From Micrococcus cohnii (GTDB lineage Bacteria > Actinomycetota > Actinomycetes > Actinomycetales > Micrococcaceae), in NCBI RefSeq assembly GCF_014205175.1, contig NZ_JACHNA010000001.1, forward strand, positions 682,001 through 746,000: a DNA stretch of 64,000 nt. The letters are read 5' to 3'. Every line of letters begins with the position of its first letter. Position 1 is the first letter of the stretch. The notes below the pieces were generated by a model. The model was not told where the DNA came from, ran no database searches, and saw only the letters and a program-made list of their open reading frames with translations. The position numbers were made by a program, and so were the translations under genes. Of the stretch, positions 1 through 9,012 are shown piece by piece.

Positions 1-730
1 GGTCGGAGACGTCGGGGAAGAGCGCCTTGTACGTCAGGCCGGCGATCGCGGCGCCCACGAGGGGAGCGACGAGGAAGGCCCACACCTGCGCGAGCGCCTC
101 AGGGCCGGCGAACCACGCGACGCCCAGGGAACGCGCCGGGTTCACTGACGTGTTCGAGACCGGAATGGAGACGAGGTGGATCAGGGTCAGGGCGAGGCCG
201 ATGGCGATCGGTGCGAAGCCCTGTGGTGCGCGGGCGTCGGTGGCACCGAGGATCACGAACAGGAAGATCGCGGTCAGGACGACCTCGGTCACCAGCACCG
301 CTGCCAGCGAGTAGCCGTCCGGGGACAGGGCCCCGTAGCCGTTTGAGGCGAAGCCCGAGCCTACGGCGTCGAAGCCCTCCTTGCCGGAGGCGATGACGAA
401 CAGCACCAGGCCGGCGAGCGAGGCGCCGGCGATCTGCGCGACCATGTAGGGAAGCACGGCCTTGGCCTCGACGCGGCGGGCGAGGAAGGCGCCGAGGGTG
501 ACGGCGGGGTTGAAGTGGCCGCCGGAGATGTGCCCGACGGCATAGGCCATCGTCAGCACGGTCAGGCCGAAGGCGAGGGCGACGCCAACGAAGCCGACGC
601 CCATGTTGACGTTCTCATTGTCGGGTGAGAGGACGGAGGCGGCGAAGATCGCCGTGCCGCAGCCGCCGAAGACGAGGACGAAGGTGCCGAGAAGCTCGGC
701 GGCGAGTCGGGATGACATGCGCGGGTGCAT
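1..730 (-). CDS. aqpZ: Aquaporin Z-type water channel (C-terminus outside the window)
   Basis: This is a membrane channel of the MIP family, probably moving water (possibly glycerol) through the cytoplasmic membrane. The frame reads from an ATG at 730 to the window edge without a stop, giving about 243 residues. Both pore half-helix motifs are present: HFNPAVT with NPA at about residues 74-76 and SVNPARS with NPA at about 197-199. Residues H185, T194 and R200 fall where the AqpZ water-selectivity filter has His, Thr and Arg. A purine-rich GGAAGGGAA lies just before the ATG; a second in-frame ATG four codons later is possible. The last few residues are missing because the window starts inside the gene. 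Confidence 0.93.
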   Translation of the reverse strand, partial: MHPRMSSRLAAELLGTFVLVFGGCGTAIFAASVLSPDNENVNMGVGFVGVALAFGLTVLTMAYAVGHISGGHFNPAVTLGAFLARRVEAKAVLPYMVAQIAGASLAGLVLFVIASGKEGFDAVGSGFASNGYGALSPDGYSLAAVLVTEVVLTAIFLFVILGATDARAPQGFAPIAIGLALTLIHLVSIPVSNTSVNPARSLGVAWFAGPEALAQVWAFLVAPLVGAAIAGLTYKALFPDVSD

Positions 731-907
731 GGGGAATTCCCTTCCATTGAAGAGGTGTCGCGCCGCCGTGGACTCCGCGGCGGCTCCTCGGGACGGAGGC
801 GGGGCTCTCCCTGGTTCGACAGGGGGCACCGCGTCCCGGGGATCGACAAGTCTACGCCACGGCTGTGCGCCAGTCCGGCGTGCTCCCGTGCGTCGGTGCC
901 TCCGGAG

Positions 908-2056
908 TCAGGCCGACAGCGGCGGACGCACGGCCCCGGCGTACTCGTCGTTCACGTCGTATCCCGCCAGCGACGTGATCTCGATGGTCTTCCCGGTGGC
1001 GGGCGAGTGCATGATCTTCCCGTCGCCGATGTAGACGGCGACGTGACGGATGCGTGCGGCACCGCGGCCCAGGGAGAAGAACACCAGGTCGCCGGACTGC
1101 AGGTCCGCGCGGTCCACCTTCGGCAAGCCGGAGCTGTGCAACTGCGGGCCCGAGTCGCGCGGCAACAGGATGCCGTGGTGGCGGTAGATCGAGTATGTGA
1201 ATCCCGAGCAGTCGAAGCCGTAGGAGCTCATGCCGGCCCACAGGTACTTCAGGCCGAGGAAGCGCTGGCCCGTGGCGATCACGTCGGCGGCAGTGCGGTC
1301 CGAGGGGAGCTCGTCGGGCCCGAGCACGCGCACGGCGTCGGCGGGCAGCCACGCGGGATCGGCACCCGGCACCGCCACCATGACGGCGGCGTCGGTCTTC
1401 TTGAGCACGGGCAGCCGGGTCTCGAAGGAGACGGGCGTGCGCGGGCGGGTGCCGTCGCGGTCCTCGGCGAGGTGGGTCTTCGTGGCGGTGACGACGGCGG
1501 TATCGCCCTGGCCGGCGTTCCTGTCGAACCCGGGGTCGGTGACCAGTTGGCGGGCCGGCACCCAACCGCTGATGCCATCGGCCTGACCCGGGGCGGCCTG
1601 GTCGTTGAAACCGACCTTCGCCCAGGAGCCGGAGACGGTCTGCACCGTGACCGGCGCGCCGAGCAGCCCCTGAGTCTGGGTTCGGCCCAGCAGCCACTTG
1701 CGCGAGCTGAACGTGCTCAGGGCCGAGGTCCACGCCTCCATGTCCACGGGGACAGAAGCCGAGGGCTCGTCAAGGCCCGTGCGCAGCTGCCCTGGCTCGA
1801 GCCAGGCGTTGGCGACGGCCACCTTGACGAAGGCCTGATCGCCCTCGCGCACGGCGCGCGCCGGCCCCGCATCGCCCTGCGAGCCGGGTGTGCCGTGCTG
1901 TCGGCGGGGGCCATCGGCGGCGTCGGCGGCCGAGGCCGACAGGCGTTCGAGCGCGTCGTGGACCTGCCGCACGGCCGGCAGGGTGGACGAGGCGGCGAGC
2001 GCGGCGACGGCACCACGGCGGGACAGGGAAGCACGGGTGGTGATCCGGGGCGACAT
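908..2056 (-). CDS. Secreted NlpC/P60 (C40) peptidoglycan endopeptidase
   Basis: This is a 382-residue exported cell-wall hydrolase, probably cutting peptide stems of peptidoglycan. The N-terminus has an SRRGAVAALAA stretch like a twin-arginine or Sec signal. The middle (about 110-250) reads like two SH3-type wall-binding modules. The C-terminal NlpC/P60 domain carries the catalytic Cys in FDCSGF (C283), His in RHVAVY (H338) and a third polar residue in IMHSP (H350). The start at 2056 was chosen because AGGAG lies 11 nt upstream and the signal peptide then begins directly; an ATG at 2134 would add 26 non-signal residues. No c-di-AMP riboswitch was recognisable upstream, although such switches often control this family in actinobacteria. 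Confidence 0.88.
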   Translation of the reverse strand: MSPRITTRASLSRRGAVAALAASSTLPAVRQVHDALERLSASAADAADGPRRQHGTPGSQGDAGPARAVREGDQAFVKVAVANAWLEPGQLRTGLDEPSASVPVDMEAWTSALSTFSSRKWLLGRTQTQGLLGAPVTVQTVSGSWAKVGFNDQAAPGQADGISGWVPARQLVTDPGFDRNAGQGDTAVVTATKTHLAEDRDGTRPRTPVSFETRLPVLKKTDAAVMVAVPGADPAWLPADAVRVLGPDELPSDRTAADVIATGQRFLGLKYLWAGMSSYGFDCSGFTYSIYRHHGILLPRDSGPQLHSSGLPKVDRADLQSGDLVFFSLGRGAARIRHVAVYIGDGKIMHSPATGKTIEITSLAGYDVNDEYAGAVRPPLSA

Positions 2057-2159
2057 TGGGGGAGCGACTCCTGCAGGGGTGAGGACGGCGTCGAGAGCGT
2101 GCACAGCGGACGCCCGAGCGTTCAATTGTTTCATAGCCGCCGGGGCTGCGACAGGTGCC

Positions 2160-2188
2160 GCCCTGCTCACGGTGCGGCGAGCAGGGCG
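2160..2188 (-). terminator. Hairpin terminator after the alcohol dehydrogenase
   Basis: GCCCTGCTC is followed by a 10-nt loop and GAGCAGGGC, a perfect 9-bp stem about 60 nt after the dehydrogenase stop. There is no T-run, as is common for GC-rich actinobacterial terminators. Confidence 0.6.
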
Positions 2189-2245
2189 GGCTGTCCGTGT
2201 TCAACGGGGGCGACGGACGGCGCCTGGCGACCGCCCGTCGATGAC

Positions 2246-3271
2246 TCAGTCGATCGTCAGCAGCGACTTGATCGCGGTGCGCTCGTCCATGGCGCGGTAG
2301 CCCTCTGCTGCCTGCTCGAGCGGCACGACGTGGTCGAACACGAGGCCCGGATCGATCGCCCCGGACTGGATGCGCTCGATCAGGTCCGGGAGCATCCGCC
2401 GCACCGGGGCCGGTCCGCCGTGCAGGTGCACCGCAGAACCGAAGAGCTGTTTTCCGTCGAGCGCGACACCGTGGTTCAGCCCGACGAACCCGACGTGCCC
2501 GCCGGGGCGGCACGCGGCGATCGCCTGCTCCATCGAGACCTGGTTGCCGACCGCCTCGATGACGCTGTGCGCGCCGAGGCCGCCCAGCAGGTCGGTCAGC
2601 TCGGCCACGCCTTCGTCACCGCGCGTGGCGATCACGTCGGTCGCGCCGAACACGCGGGCGAGCTCCTGGCGCCGCTCGTGTCGGGAGAACACGACGATCC
2701 GCTCGGCGCCCAGCTCGGATGTGGCGAGCACGCCCAGCAGCCCGACGGCTCCGTCGCCCACCACGGCGACGGTCTTGCCGGGGCCGACCTGAGCGGCCTC
2801 CGCGGCGAACCAGCCGGTGCCCAGCACGTCGGAGGCCGTCAGCAGGGAGGGGACAAGGTCGGCTTCGGGGGCGCCATCGGTGATCGGCACGAGAGTGCCG
2901 GCCGCCAGAGGGATGCGCGCATACTCGGCCTGCGTGCCGATGCCGCCCATCCCGACGGCTCGGACACACCGCGACTGGTAGCCGGCCAGGCAGATCTCGC
3001 AGTGATTGCAGGAGGCGATGAACGAGCCGACGACGTGGTCGCCGACGTTCAGCGTGGTCACCTCGGAGCCGAGCTCGACGACTTCGCCGATGTACTCGTG
3101 GCCCATGGGAGCGTGGTCGACCTCCCAGCCGCCGCGGTAGGGCCATAGGTCCGAGCCGCACACACAAGCGGCGGTGACGCGGATGATCGCGTCGGTCGGC
3201 TCTTCGATCACCGGGTCCGGACGGTCGGTCACGACGACGCGACCGGGGGCTTCCATGACGACTCCGCGCAT
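2246..3271 (-). CDS. Zinc-dependent medium-chain alcohol dehydrogenase
   Basis: This is a 341-residue MDR-superfamily dehydrogenase that should oxidise an alcohol or a related compound with NAD(P). Catalytic zinc ligands are visible as VCGSDLW (C38) and GHEYIGE. The structural zinc loop SCNHCEICLAGYQSRC has the four cysteines. The Rossmann motif VVGDGAVGLLG follows at about residue 165. The start at 3271 has AAGGAG seven bases upstream; the frame stays open further upstream, but that part has no family similarity. The substrate cannot be read from the sequence. It is monocistronic, with its own hairpin terminator. Confidence 0.9.
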   Translation of the reverse strand: MRGVVMEAPGRVVVTDRPDPVIEEPTDAIIRVTAACVCGSDLWPYRGGWEVDHAPMGHEYIGEVVELGSEVTTLNVGDHVVGSFIASCNHCEICLAGYQSRCVRAVGMGGIGTQAEYARIPLAAGTLVPITDGAPEADLVPSLLTASDVLGTGWFAAEAAQVGPGKTVAVVGDGAVGLLGVLATSELGAERIVVFSRHERRQELARVFGATDVIATRGDEGVAELTDLLGGLGAHSVIEAVGNQVSMEQAIAACRPGGHVGFVGLNHGVALDGKQLFGSAVHLHGGPAPVRRMLPDLIERIQSGAIDPGLVFDHVVPLEQAAEGYRAMDERTAIKSLLTID

Positions 3272-3358
3272 GCGGGTGCTCCTTCGGCTGTGGGGTGTGG
3301 GGGACGTGGCCGACACTACGCGCCGACCCGTGGCGGTGTGATCGGTCCGTGATCGCGT

Positions 3359-3380
3359 GTTCACCGGCGGGTCACGCAAC
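3359..3380 (+). promoter_or_regulatory. Candidate PHO box (PhoP-type direct repeat)
   Basis: Two adjacent 11-nt units, GTTCACCGGCG and GGTCACGCAAC, fit the actinobacterial PHO-box layout of 11-nt direct repeats beginning G(T/G)TCAC. They lie 165 bp before the start of the secreted protein at 3545, with a possible -10 element TAGCGT near 3431. Binding by PhoP is an inference from the known Streptomyces consensus. Confidence 0.5.
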
Positions 3381-3544
3381 CGTGCCCGAATCGTGCTCGC
3401 GGGCCTCTGCCCTTCTGCCCAGGGTCTGCCTAGCGTGGGAGACGGACCACGGACCCCTGTGGATCCGGAACAGCCGCCCGTCGGACAAGCACCCGCCGAG
3501 CCCCGGGCGTCGCACCGCACGAGGAGTCGAGGAGGACTCTCATC

Positions 3545-4771
3545 ATGACTGCCACCCCGCACCGATCGACCACCCGCACCACCGCCGCCCGCGTCGCACT
3601 CGGCCTGGGCTGCGCCGGCCTGATCGCTGGCGGCCTGGCCGCCCCCGCTCACGCGACGCCCGGCGTCGGAGCCGAGAACGTCTACGGCTGCCTGATCGGC
3701 TCCACGGCCAAGACGGGGGTCGAGAACCCGGACGGCTCGTTCGTCTCGGGCCACAAGGTCCTCTTCGTGCTGCACGACTCCGCCTCGACGCCCGACGCGC
3801 ACACGTCTGACGACGTGACGGTCGAGGTCCGCGCCGACGGGGGTGACTGGACGCCCGTCGAGCACACCGGCGGCGATCCCGTCGGTTCGGTGACCACCTG
3901 GGACATCGAGAAGGCCCTCAGCGGGTCTCACGCCACCGTCGAGATCCGCGTGAGCGCCGCCGGCCAGGAGGAGCTCTCCGGCTCGCTGGACATGAAGAAC
4001 GCCGCCATGCCGCTCGGCGGCGCCGACTGCGCCTCCGACGTCGTGGACGGCGAGGAGATGGCCCCGGTCGTCACGTGGGCGCCGATCGTCATGGCCCAGC
4101 CCCGTGATCCGGGCCGACCGATGGACGGCAGCGTCGACTTCCTCACCAGCCCGCGCGAGGACGCCGTGCCGGTGCCGGACAAGGCCGACGGCAAGCCCCG
4201 CTGGATGGCTGCCGACGACGTGCAGGTGGAGTCCAACGATCCGATGAAGGACGGCCAGGGGGTCGAGCTGACGTCGGACGACCAGGGCGGCTTCCGTGAC
4301 GCGGCATGGTACGGCGCACACACGCTCCCCGAAGAGACGTTCGCCTGGGTCTCGTACACGGGCGCCGACGAGGAGGGCACGCAGCGGACGCGGATCGTGA
4401 TCGCGGAACCGACGACTGAGGAGACCCTCGCGGAGACGAAGGACGGCACCCTCGCGGCGCCGGGCATCCCGACCGAGTACGGCCGGAAGACCGACGCGCT
4501 GTTGTGGGGCCCGGACGGTCTGGACTCGGGCGCGCCGTCCGAGGACGAGGCGCCGGCCGATGGCGAGCAGCCGTCTGAGGAGGCCCCGTCACAGGACGCT
4601 CCCGCCGATGACGCTCCGGAGGCCCCCGCCGAGGGCGGCGGCCACGAGGTTCCCGAGAAGGTCGAGACCGGCACCGGCGTCGAGGACCGCGGTCTCTGGG
4701 CCGGCGGCGCCCTGGCCATGGCCGCCCTGGGTGGGGCGGCCCTGATGGTGCGTCGCCGGTTCACCGCCTGA
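3545..4771 (+). CDS. Secreted two-cysteine protein with VETG sorting-like tail (paralogue A)
   Basis: I do not recognise a named family. This 408-residue protein has a Sec signal peptide (cleavage after about APAHA, residue 37) and a globular part. An acidic Pro/Ala/Glu/Asp-rich linker (about 325-366) leads to HEVPEKVETG (367-376), a hydrophobic helix and the basic end RRRFTA. That tail has the architecture of a sortase sorting signal, but with K-V-E-T-G in place of LPxTG or LAxTG. The mature part holds exactly two cysteines, in VYGC (C49) and GADC (C162), spaced much like those of the protein at 10600. The two also share the pattern V(Y/W)GC followed by a hydrophobic FVL segment. GGAGG lies about 10 nt before the ATG. 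A PHO-box-like repeat lies upstream. Confidence 0.85.
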   Translation: MTATPHRSTTRTTAARVALGLGCAGLIAGGLAAPAHATPGVGAENVYGCLIGSTAKTGVENPDGSFVSGHKVLFVLHDSASTPDAHTSDDVTVEVRADGGDWTPVEHTGGDPVGSVTTWDIEKALSGSHATVEIRVSAAGQEELSGSLDMKNAAMPLGGADCASDVVDGEEMAPVVTWAPIVMAQPRDPGRPMDGSVDFLTSPREDAVPVPDKADGKPRWMAADDVQVESNDPMKDGQGVELTSDDQGGFRDAAWYGAHTLPEETFAWVSYTGADEEGTQRTRIVIAEPTTEETLAETKDGTLAAPGIPTEYGRKTDALLWGPDGLDSGAPSEDEAPADGEQPSEEAPSQDAPADDAPEAPAEGGGHEVPEKVETGTGVEDRGLWAGGALAMAALGGAALMVRRRFTA

Positions 4772-4790
4772 GGTCTGCGGCGCACCCGCC

Positions 4791-4833
4791 GTCGAGGGGT
4801 CGTGGGCCCTTGCCGCGTCCTCGGCCCCTCGAC
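4791..4833 (+). terminator. Hairpin terminator after the VETG-tail protein
   Basis: GTCGAGGGGTCG pairs with CGGCCCCTCGAC around a 19-nt loop (12 bp with one G-T), beginning about 20 nt after the stop codon of the upstream gene. Confidence 0.6.
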
Positions 4834-4919
4834 ACCATGAGGGGAAGCCCCGCAGACGGTCTCGGCGAGCGCCGCCCGCCGCCGAGTCGATCACAGTCGA
4901 CTACAGGAAGGGCCAGCCC

Positions 4920-5231
4920 ATGCTGCCTCCGGAGATGACCGCCGACCTCACTCGCGCCGGACGCGCCCTCGCGCAGGTCAGCCCGACCGCCCTCGCCGAG
5001 GCGGCCGGACTGAGCAAGGTACGCCTGCGTCGGTTCGAGAAGGGTCTGGCCGACCTCGAGCCGGACGAGCTGACGAACATCGAGAAGGCGCTCGCCGAAT
5101 TCGGGGTGGTCATCGTGTGGCCCGATGAGTTCGGAGGCATCGGGGTGCGTCGCTCCTTCGGCGGTGTGCGGCCCGGGCAGCTAGAGGTCGGAGCCGACAG
5201 CGACGACGATCGGGGCGGCGCGAGCGCCTGA
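4920..5231 (+). CDS. Small helix-turn-helix (XRE-like) DNA-binding protein
   Basis: This is a 103-residue protein whose first 65 residues read as a Cro/C1-type helix-turn-helix: the segment SPTALAEAAGLSKVRLRRFEKG has the typical turn and recognition-helix pattern, followed by DELTNIEKALAEFGV. The last 35 residues are Gly/Asp-rich and probably disordered. GGAAGGG lies upstream of the ATG. It stands alone between two terminators, so no regulatory target is suggested by context. It is likely a transcriptional regulator; there is no adjacent toxin gene. Confidence 0.75.
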   Translation: MLPPEMTADLTRAGRALAQVSPTALAEAAGLSKVRLRRFEKGLADLEPDELTNIEKALAEFGVVIVWPDEFGGIGVRRSFGGVRPGQLEVGADSDDDRGGASA

Positions 5232-5253
5232 GCCTGGTATGCCACGACGAATG

Positions 5254-5295
5254 CGGCCCCGGTGGCGCCTGGACTTCCAGACGACACCGGGGCCG
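5254..5295. terminator. Bidirectional hairpin between the HTH gene and gabT
   Basis: CGGCCCCGGTG and CACCGGGGCCG form a perfect 11-bp stem around a 20-nt loop, between two convergent genes that end at 5231 and 5338. Confidence 0.65.
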
Positions 5296-5337
5296 TCGCC
5301 GTGCCTGGGCTCAGCGGCCGCATCGGCTCACCGGGCG

Positions 5338-6681
5338 TCAGTTCGCGCTCAACGCCGTCGTCACCTCGGCCAGGCCCTCGCGCAGCAGCTGCTCTGAGAT
5401 CGTGAGCGGGGGCAGGAAGCGGATGACGTTGCCGTCGGTGCCGCAGGTCAGCAGCACCACCCCGGCCGCGTGCACGGCCTTCGCCACGGCGGCGGTGAGG
5501 GCGGCGTCCGGCTCGCCGGTCGCCGGGTCCACCAGCTCGAGCGCCATCATGGCGCCGCGGCCGCGCACCTCGCCGATCCGCTCGTCGGCGTTCTGGGCGA
5601 AGTGCTCGCGGATGACCGCCTCGATCGTCTGGGCCGCCTCGATCAGGCCGTCCTGCTCGATCGTCTCGATCGCCGCGAGCGACGCCGCGCACGCCACCGG
5701 GTTGCCGCCGTAGGTGCCGCCCAGCCCGCCCGGGTGCACAGCGTCCATGACCTCGGCCCGGCCCGTCACAGCCGAGAGCGGCATGCCGCCGGCAATGCCC
5801 TTCGCGGTCGTCATGATGTCCGGCTCGATGCCCTCCAGCTCGGAGGCGAACCAGGCGCCCGTCCGGGCGAAGCCGGTCTGCACCTCGTCGGCGATGAACA
5901 GCACGCCGTTGTCCTGGCACCACTGCACAATGGACGGCAGGAACCCCTCGGCCGGGACGATGAACCCGCCCTCGCCCTGCACCGGTTCCATGATGACGGC
6001 GGCCAGACGGTCCGCACCGATCTGCTTCTCCAGGGTCGAGATCGCCTTCTTCGCCGCCGTGACGCCGTCCAGGCCGTCGCGCAGCGGGTACGAGCCGCAG
6101 GTGCGGTACACCTCGGGGGCGAACGGACCGAAGCCGTGCTTGTACGGCATGGCCTTCGCGGTGAGCGACATCGTCATGGTCGTGCGCCCGTGGTAGGCGT
6201 GGTCGAATGCGGCGACCGCCTGGCGGCCGGTATACGCGCGGGCCACCTTTACCGCGTTCTCCACGGCCTCGGCGCCCGAGTTGAACAGCGCCGTGCGGGT
6301 CTCGCCGGAGATCGGGGCCAGCCGGCCCAGCTGCTCGGCGACCTCCACGTAGCCCTCATAGGGGGTGACCATGAAGCACGTGTGGGTGAACTGCGCGGCC
6401 TGCCGCTGCACCGCCTCCACGACGCGCGGGGCCGACGCGCCCACCGAGGTCACCGCGATGCCCGCGCCCAGGTCGATCAGCCGGTTGCCGTCGACGTCCT
6501 CGATGATCCCGCCCTCGGCACGCACCGCGTAGCTGGGCATCATGGCGTTCACCCCGGTGGGGACGACGGCACAGGTGCGGGCGGCCAGCTCTCGCGAGCG
6601 CGGCCCGGGCAGCTCGGTGGCCAGGTAGCGGGACTGTTCGAGCGGAGCGAGGGCCCCGGACGGCGGCAGCGAGGTGGTCAT
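5338..6681 (-). CDS. gabT: 4-aminobutyrate aminotransferase (class III, PLP)
   Basis: This 447-residue cytosolic enzyme moves the amino group of 4-aminobutyrate to 2-oxoglutarate, giving succinate semialdehyde and glutamate. Class III aminotransferase features are visible: NSGAEAVENAVKVAR (PLP phosphate site), AFDHAYHGRT, FIADEVQTGFART with the PLP-contacting Asp, and the Schiff-base lysine in TTAKGIAGGMPLS. GGTYGGNPVACAA follows. The start at 6681 has AAGGAG six bases upstream; the frame is open to 6759 but lacks a better signal. It is divergent from a LysR-type gene, its likely regulator. No succinate-semialdehyde dehydrogenase is next to it. Other omega-amino acids could also be substrates. 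Confidence 0.88.
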   Translation of the reverse strand: MTTSLPPSGALAPLEQSRYLATELPGPRSRELAARTCAVVPTGVNAMMPSYAVRAEGGIIEDVDGNRLIDLGAGIAVTSVGASAPRVVEAVQRQAAQFTHTCFMVTPYEGYVEVAEQLGRLAPISGETRTALFNSGAEAVENAVKVARAYTGRQAVAAFDHAYHGRTTMTMSLTAKAMPYKHGFGPFAPEVYRTCGSYPLRDGLDGVTAAKKAISTLEKQIGADRLAAVIMEPVQGEGGFIVPAEGFLPSIVQWCQDNGVLFIADEVQTGFARTGAWFASELEGIEPDIMTTAKGIAGGMPLSAVTGRAEVMDAVHPGGLGGTYGGNPVACAASLAAIETIEQDGLIEAAQTIEAVIREHFAQNADERIGEVRGRGAMMALELVDPATGEPDAALTAAVAKAVHAAGVVLLTCGTDGNVIRFLPPLTISEQLLREGLAEVTTALSAN

Positions 6682-6829
6682 GGGTGGCTCCTTCAGATGC
6701 AGGACAGAGGCAGAGACCGGACAGATGCGGCCGGGGAATGCGGCCTGCTGCGGTCGCACCCGGCACGGACGCCCGGTGGTCTGAGCTGATTCTCAAACCG
6801 CCCTCGTCATGCTGTCCAATGATGATCCG

Positions 6830-6844
6830 GCATAGTCACTATGC
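6830..6844. promoter_or_regulatory. Palindromic operator candidate between gabT and the LysR gene
   Basis: GCATAG-TCA-CTATGC is a perfect 6-bp inverted repeat ten bases before the LysR ATG at 6854. It contains an ATAG-N3-CTAT core of the kind LysR-type regulators bind to control themselves and a divergent gene. Confidence 0.5.
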
Positions 6845-6853
6845 TTGGCCGGC

Positions 6854-7771
6854 ATGAGCGGCGCGATAACCTCCGACGGACTCCTCGACCCCGGCCTGCT
6901 GCGCTCCTTCGCTGCCGTGGCCGAGGTCGGCTCGGTCTCCGAGGCCGCCCGCGTGCTGGGCGTCGTGCAGCCGGCGCTGAGCCGGCAGCTGCAGCGGCTG
7001 GAACGCCAGAGCGGTCTCGAACTGTTCGACCGTTCCGCGGGCCGTCTGGTCCTGACCCCCACCGGCGCGGCCTTTCGAGAGATCGCCGAGCAGCTGCTGC
7101 AGCAGCACCGGGCCGCCGCCTCGGCGGTGCGGATCCTCGCCGCCGGCCGGCTCACCGAGTTCAGCCTGGCCTCGCCCGGCACCACCCTCATCGACGTGGT
7201 CATCCCGTTCGTCGCGACCCTCGGCCGCGACGATCCGAGGGCGCGCGTGGCCGAAACCCAGCTCGACGACTCGCTCATCGACGCGGTGCGTCACCACGAC
7301 CTCGTCGTGATGCCCTCCGCCCCGCACGACGACGTCGCCTCACTGCCGCTGGCCATGCTGCCTGTGTGGGCCTACGTGGCCCCGGGGCACCGGTGGGCGC
7401 CGCGGGCCGACGCCGATGGGGCGGTCGCGCTCACCGAGCTGGCCGAAGAGCCCCTCACCCTGCCGGCACGCAGTTTCAAAGCCCGCCGTGTGCTCGACGG
7501 CGCCTTCGAGGTTGCCGGTTTGGGCCCGTGCGCCGTCACCGAGGCGAACTCCGGCCGCGTCGCCCAAGCTCTTGTGGCGACCGGCGCCGGCGCGGCGGTC
7601 GTCACGGAGGACCCGGCCTTCGACCTGGTGCCGCTGCGCATCACCACTGGCGACGGCCCGCTCTCCGTCACCCTGCACGCGGCCTGGCGGCCCGACCACT
7701 ACGCCGCCGAGCAGATCGCCGCGATGGCCGCCCGGCTGCAGGGGTTCGTGCGTCGCCGCTATCTCGACTGA
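6854..7771 (+). CDS. LysR-family transcriptional regulator (probable gabT regulator)
   Basis: This 305-residue regulator has an N-terminal winged HTH (LLRSFAAVAEVGSVSEAARVLGVVQPALSRQ, about residues 9-40), with the usual ALSRQLQRLE recognition end. A periplasmic-binding-protein-like effector domain (about 90-300) follows. It is transcribed away from gabT, with 172 bp between the start codons and a palindrome in that gap, the standard LysR arrangement. The effector is probably a gab-pathway metabolite, by inference. The ATG at 6854 was preferred over the TTG at 6845. Its 3' end overlaps the convergent MFS gene by 13 bp. Confidence 0.88.
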   Translation: MSGAITSDGLLDPGLLRSFAAVAEVGSVSEAARVLGVVQPALSRQLQRLERQSGLELFDRSAGRLVLTPTGAAFREIAEQLLQQHRAAASAVRILAAGRLTEFSLASPGTTLIDVVIPFVATLGRDDPRARVAETQLDDSLIDAVRHHDLVVMPSAPHDDVASLPLAMLPVWAYVAPGHRWAPRADADGAVALTELAEEPLTLPARSFKARRVLDGAFEVAGLGPCAVTEANSGRVAQALVATGAGAAVVTEDPAFDLVPLRITTGDGPLSVTLHAAWRPDHYAAEQIAAMAARLQGFVRRRYLD

Positions 7772-9000
7772 GGCGCGCGCACGGCGCTCGCGGCGATGAG
7801 CACCACCAGACCCGCTGCGGGCAGCACCCACAGGCCCGCGGCCAGGCCGGCCGCATCAGCGAGGGCGCCCACGAGCGGGGGAGCGGCCAGGAACCCGAAC
7901 CGCATCAGCCAGGCCACCGCCGTCAGCCCGACGCCCGGTGCCAGGCCGGGCAGCTCGTCCGCCTGGTGCATGGCCACCGGGACGAGGGTGGCCACGCCGT
8001 AGCCGACGGCCGTGAAGCCCAGCAGCGTCGTCGGGATCGAGGGCACCAGCAGCGCGAGGCTCATGCCCAGCGTCAGCACCGCGCCGCCGCAGCGCAGCAC
8101 CGCCCGCGGCCCGAGCCGGTCGATCTGTCGGTCGCCCAGCAGGCGCCCGAGGAACTGCGCCGCCACGACGAGCGTGAACCCGAGGGCCGCCAGAGAGGCG
8201 TCCGCGCCCAGGTCCCGGTGCAGGTAGAGGGCGGACCACGAGTTCGCCAGGTCCTCTCCCACGGCGCCGCACACCGTCAGCAGGCCGAAGGCGGCCAGCA
8301 GCAGGAGGGTTCTCGCCGAAGGTCTGGTGCGTGTGGACGTCGCTGTCTCGTCGGCGGAGTCCGATTCGGCGTCGCGCTCGCCAGAGTTCGGCAGCGCGCC
8401 GGCGCAGGCCCACGCGGCCAGGGCCGTCAACAGCGTTCCGCTCAGCGTCAGCTGCCAGCCCAGCGGAAGTCCGACGGCGATCGACGCGGCCGCCACCAGG
8501 CCGCCCGCCACGGCTCCGAGGGACCACACGGCGTGCATCGTCGAGATGATCGACCGGCCGAATGCCCGCTGCACGCGCAATGCGTGCGCGTTCTGCGCGA
8601 CGTCCACGAGAGAGTCGGCCACACCCACGACGAACAGGGCCGCAGCGAAGCTGACCACGCCCGTCGGACGTGGCCACGGGGCCGCGACGAGGGGACAGAG
8701 GCCAGCGGCCAGCACCGCAAGGGCCATGACGGCGGTCCCAACGGCCGCCAGTCGCGCCTCGCCCATGCGGCGGATCAGCGCGGGGGCCGCTGATCCGGCG
8801 GTCAGCGCGCCGACGGGCACGGCGGCCAGGGCGAGGCCGAAGGCGCCGTCGCTGACGCCGAGTGCGGCCTTCACTTCGGGCAGGCGCGGCAACAGGCACG
8901 CCATCAGGGCGCCGTTGGTCAGGAAGAATACGGAGCCGGCGATGCGGGCACGGCGCAGTCGGGCCTCCGGGCCGACCGTGTGGTCGCAGCGGTGTCTCAC
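7759..9000 (-). CDS. Major facilitator superfamily transporter
   Basis: This protein of about 413 residues has roughly 12 hydrophobic helices split by an acidic cytoplasmic loop (ERDAESDSADE) after helix 6. The beginning, AGSVFFLTNGALMACLLPRLPEVKAALG, resembles the MFS branch of YbjJ/sugar-efflux-like proteins. The substrate is unknown. The start is uncertain: GTG at 9000 is preferred because a TACGGT -10-like hexamer ends six bases upstream, which would give a leaderless transcript. The frame is open to 9165, but that extension is not transporter-like. Confidence 0.75.
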   Translation of the reverse strand: MRHRCDHTVGPEARLRRARIAGSVFFLTNGALMACLLPRLPEVKAALGVSDGAFGLALAAVPVGALTAGSAAPALIRRMGEARLAAVGTAVMALAVLAAGLCPLVAAPWPRPTGVVSFAAALFVVGVADSLVDVAQNAHALRVQRAFGRSIISTMHAVWSLGAVAGGLVAAASIAVGLPLGWQLTLSGTLLTALAAWACAGALPNSGERDAESDSADETATSTRTRPSARTLLLLAAFGLLTVCGAVGEDLANSWSALYLHRDLGADASLAALGFTLVVAAQFLGRLLGDRQIDRLGPRAVLRCGGAVLTLGMSLALLVPSIPTTLLGFTAVGYGVATLVPVAMHQADELPGLAPGVGLTAVAWLMRFGFLAAPPLVGALADAAGLAAGLWVLPAAGLVVLIAASAVRAPQSR

Positions 9001-9006
9001 GTGTTT

Positions 9007-9012
9007 ACCGTA
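9007..9012 (-). promoter_or_regulatory. Candidate -10 element of a leaderless promoter for the MFS gene
   Basis: On the minus strand TACGGT is followed by AAACAC and then the GTG start, so transcription would begin at or next to the start codon. No convincing -35 hexamer is visible. Confidence 0.35.

Noticed and set aside
2057-2240. Possible c-di-AMP (ydaO) riboswitch before the NlpC/P60 gene
   Set aside because: The conserved ydaO blocks were not found; the only strong structure is the terminator hairpin of the upstream dehydrogenase gene.
725-3148. 807-codon plus-strand frame
   Set aside because: It is antisense to the NlpC/P60 and dehydrogenase genes, has repetitive Arg/Gly/Asp composition, no family motif and no ribosome-binding site; a high-GC shadow frame.
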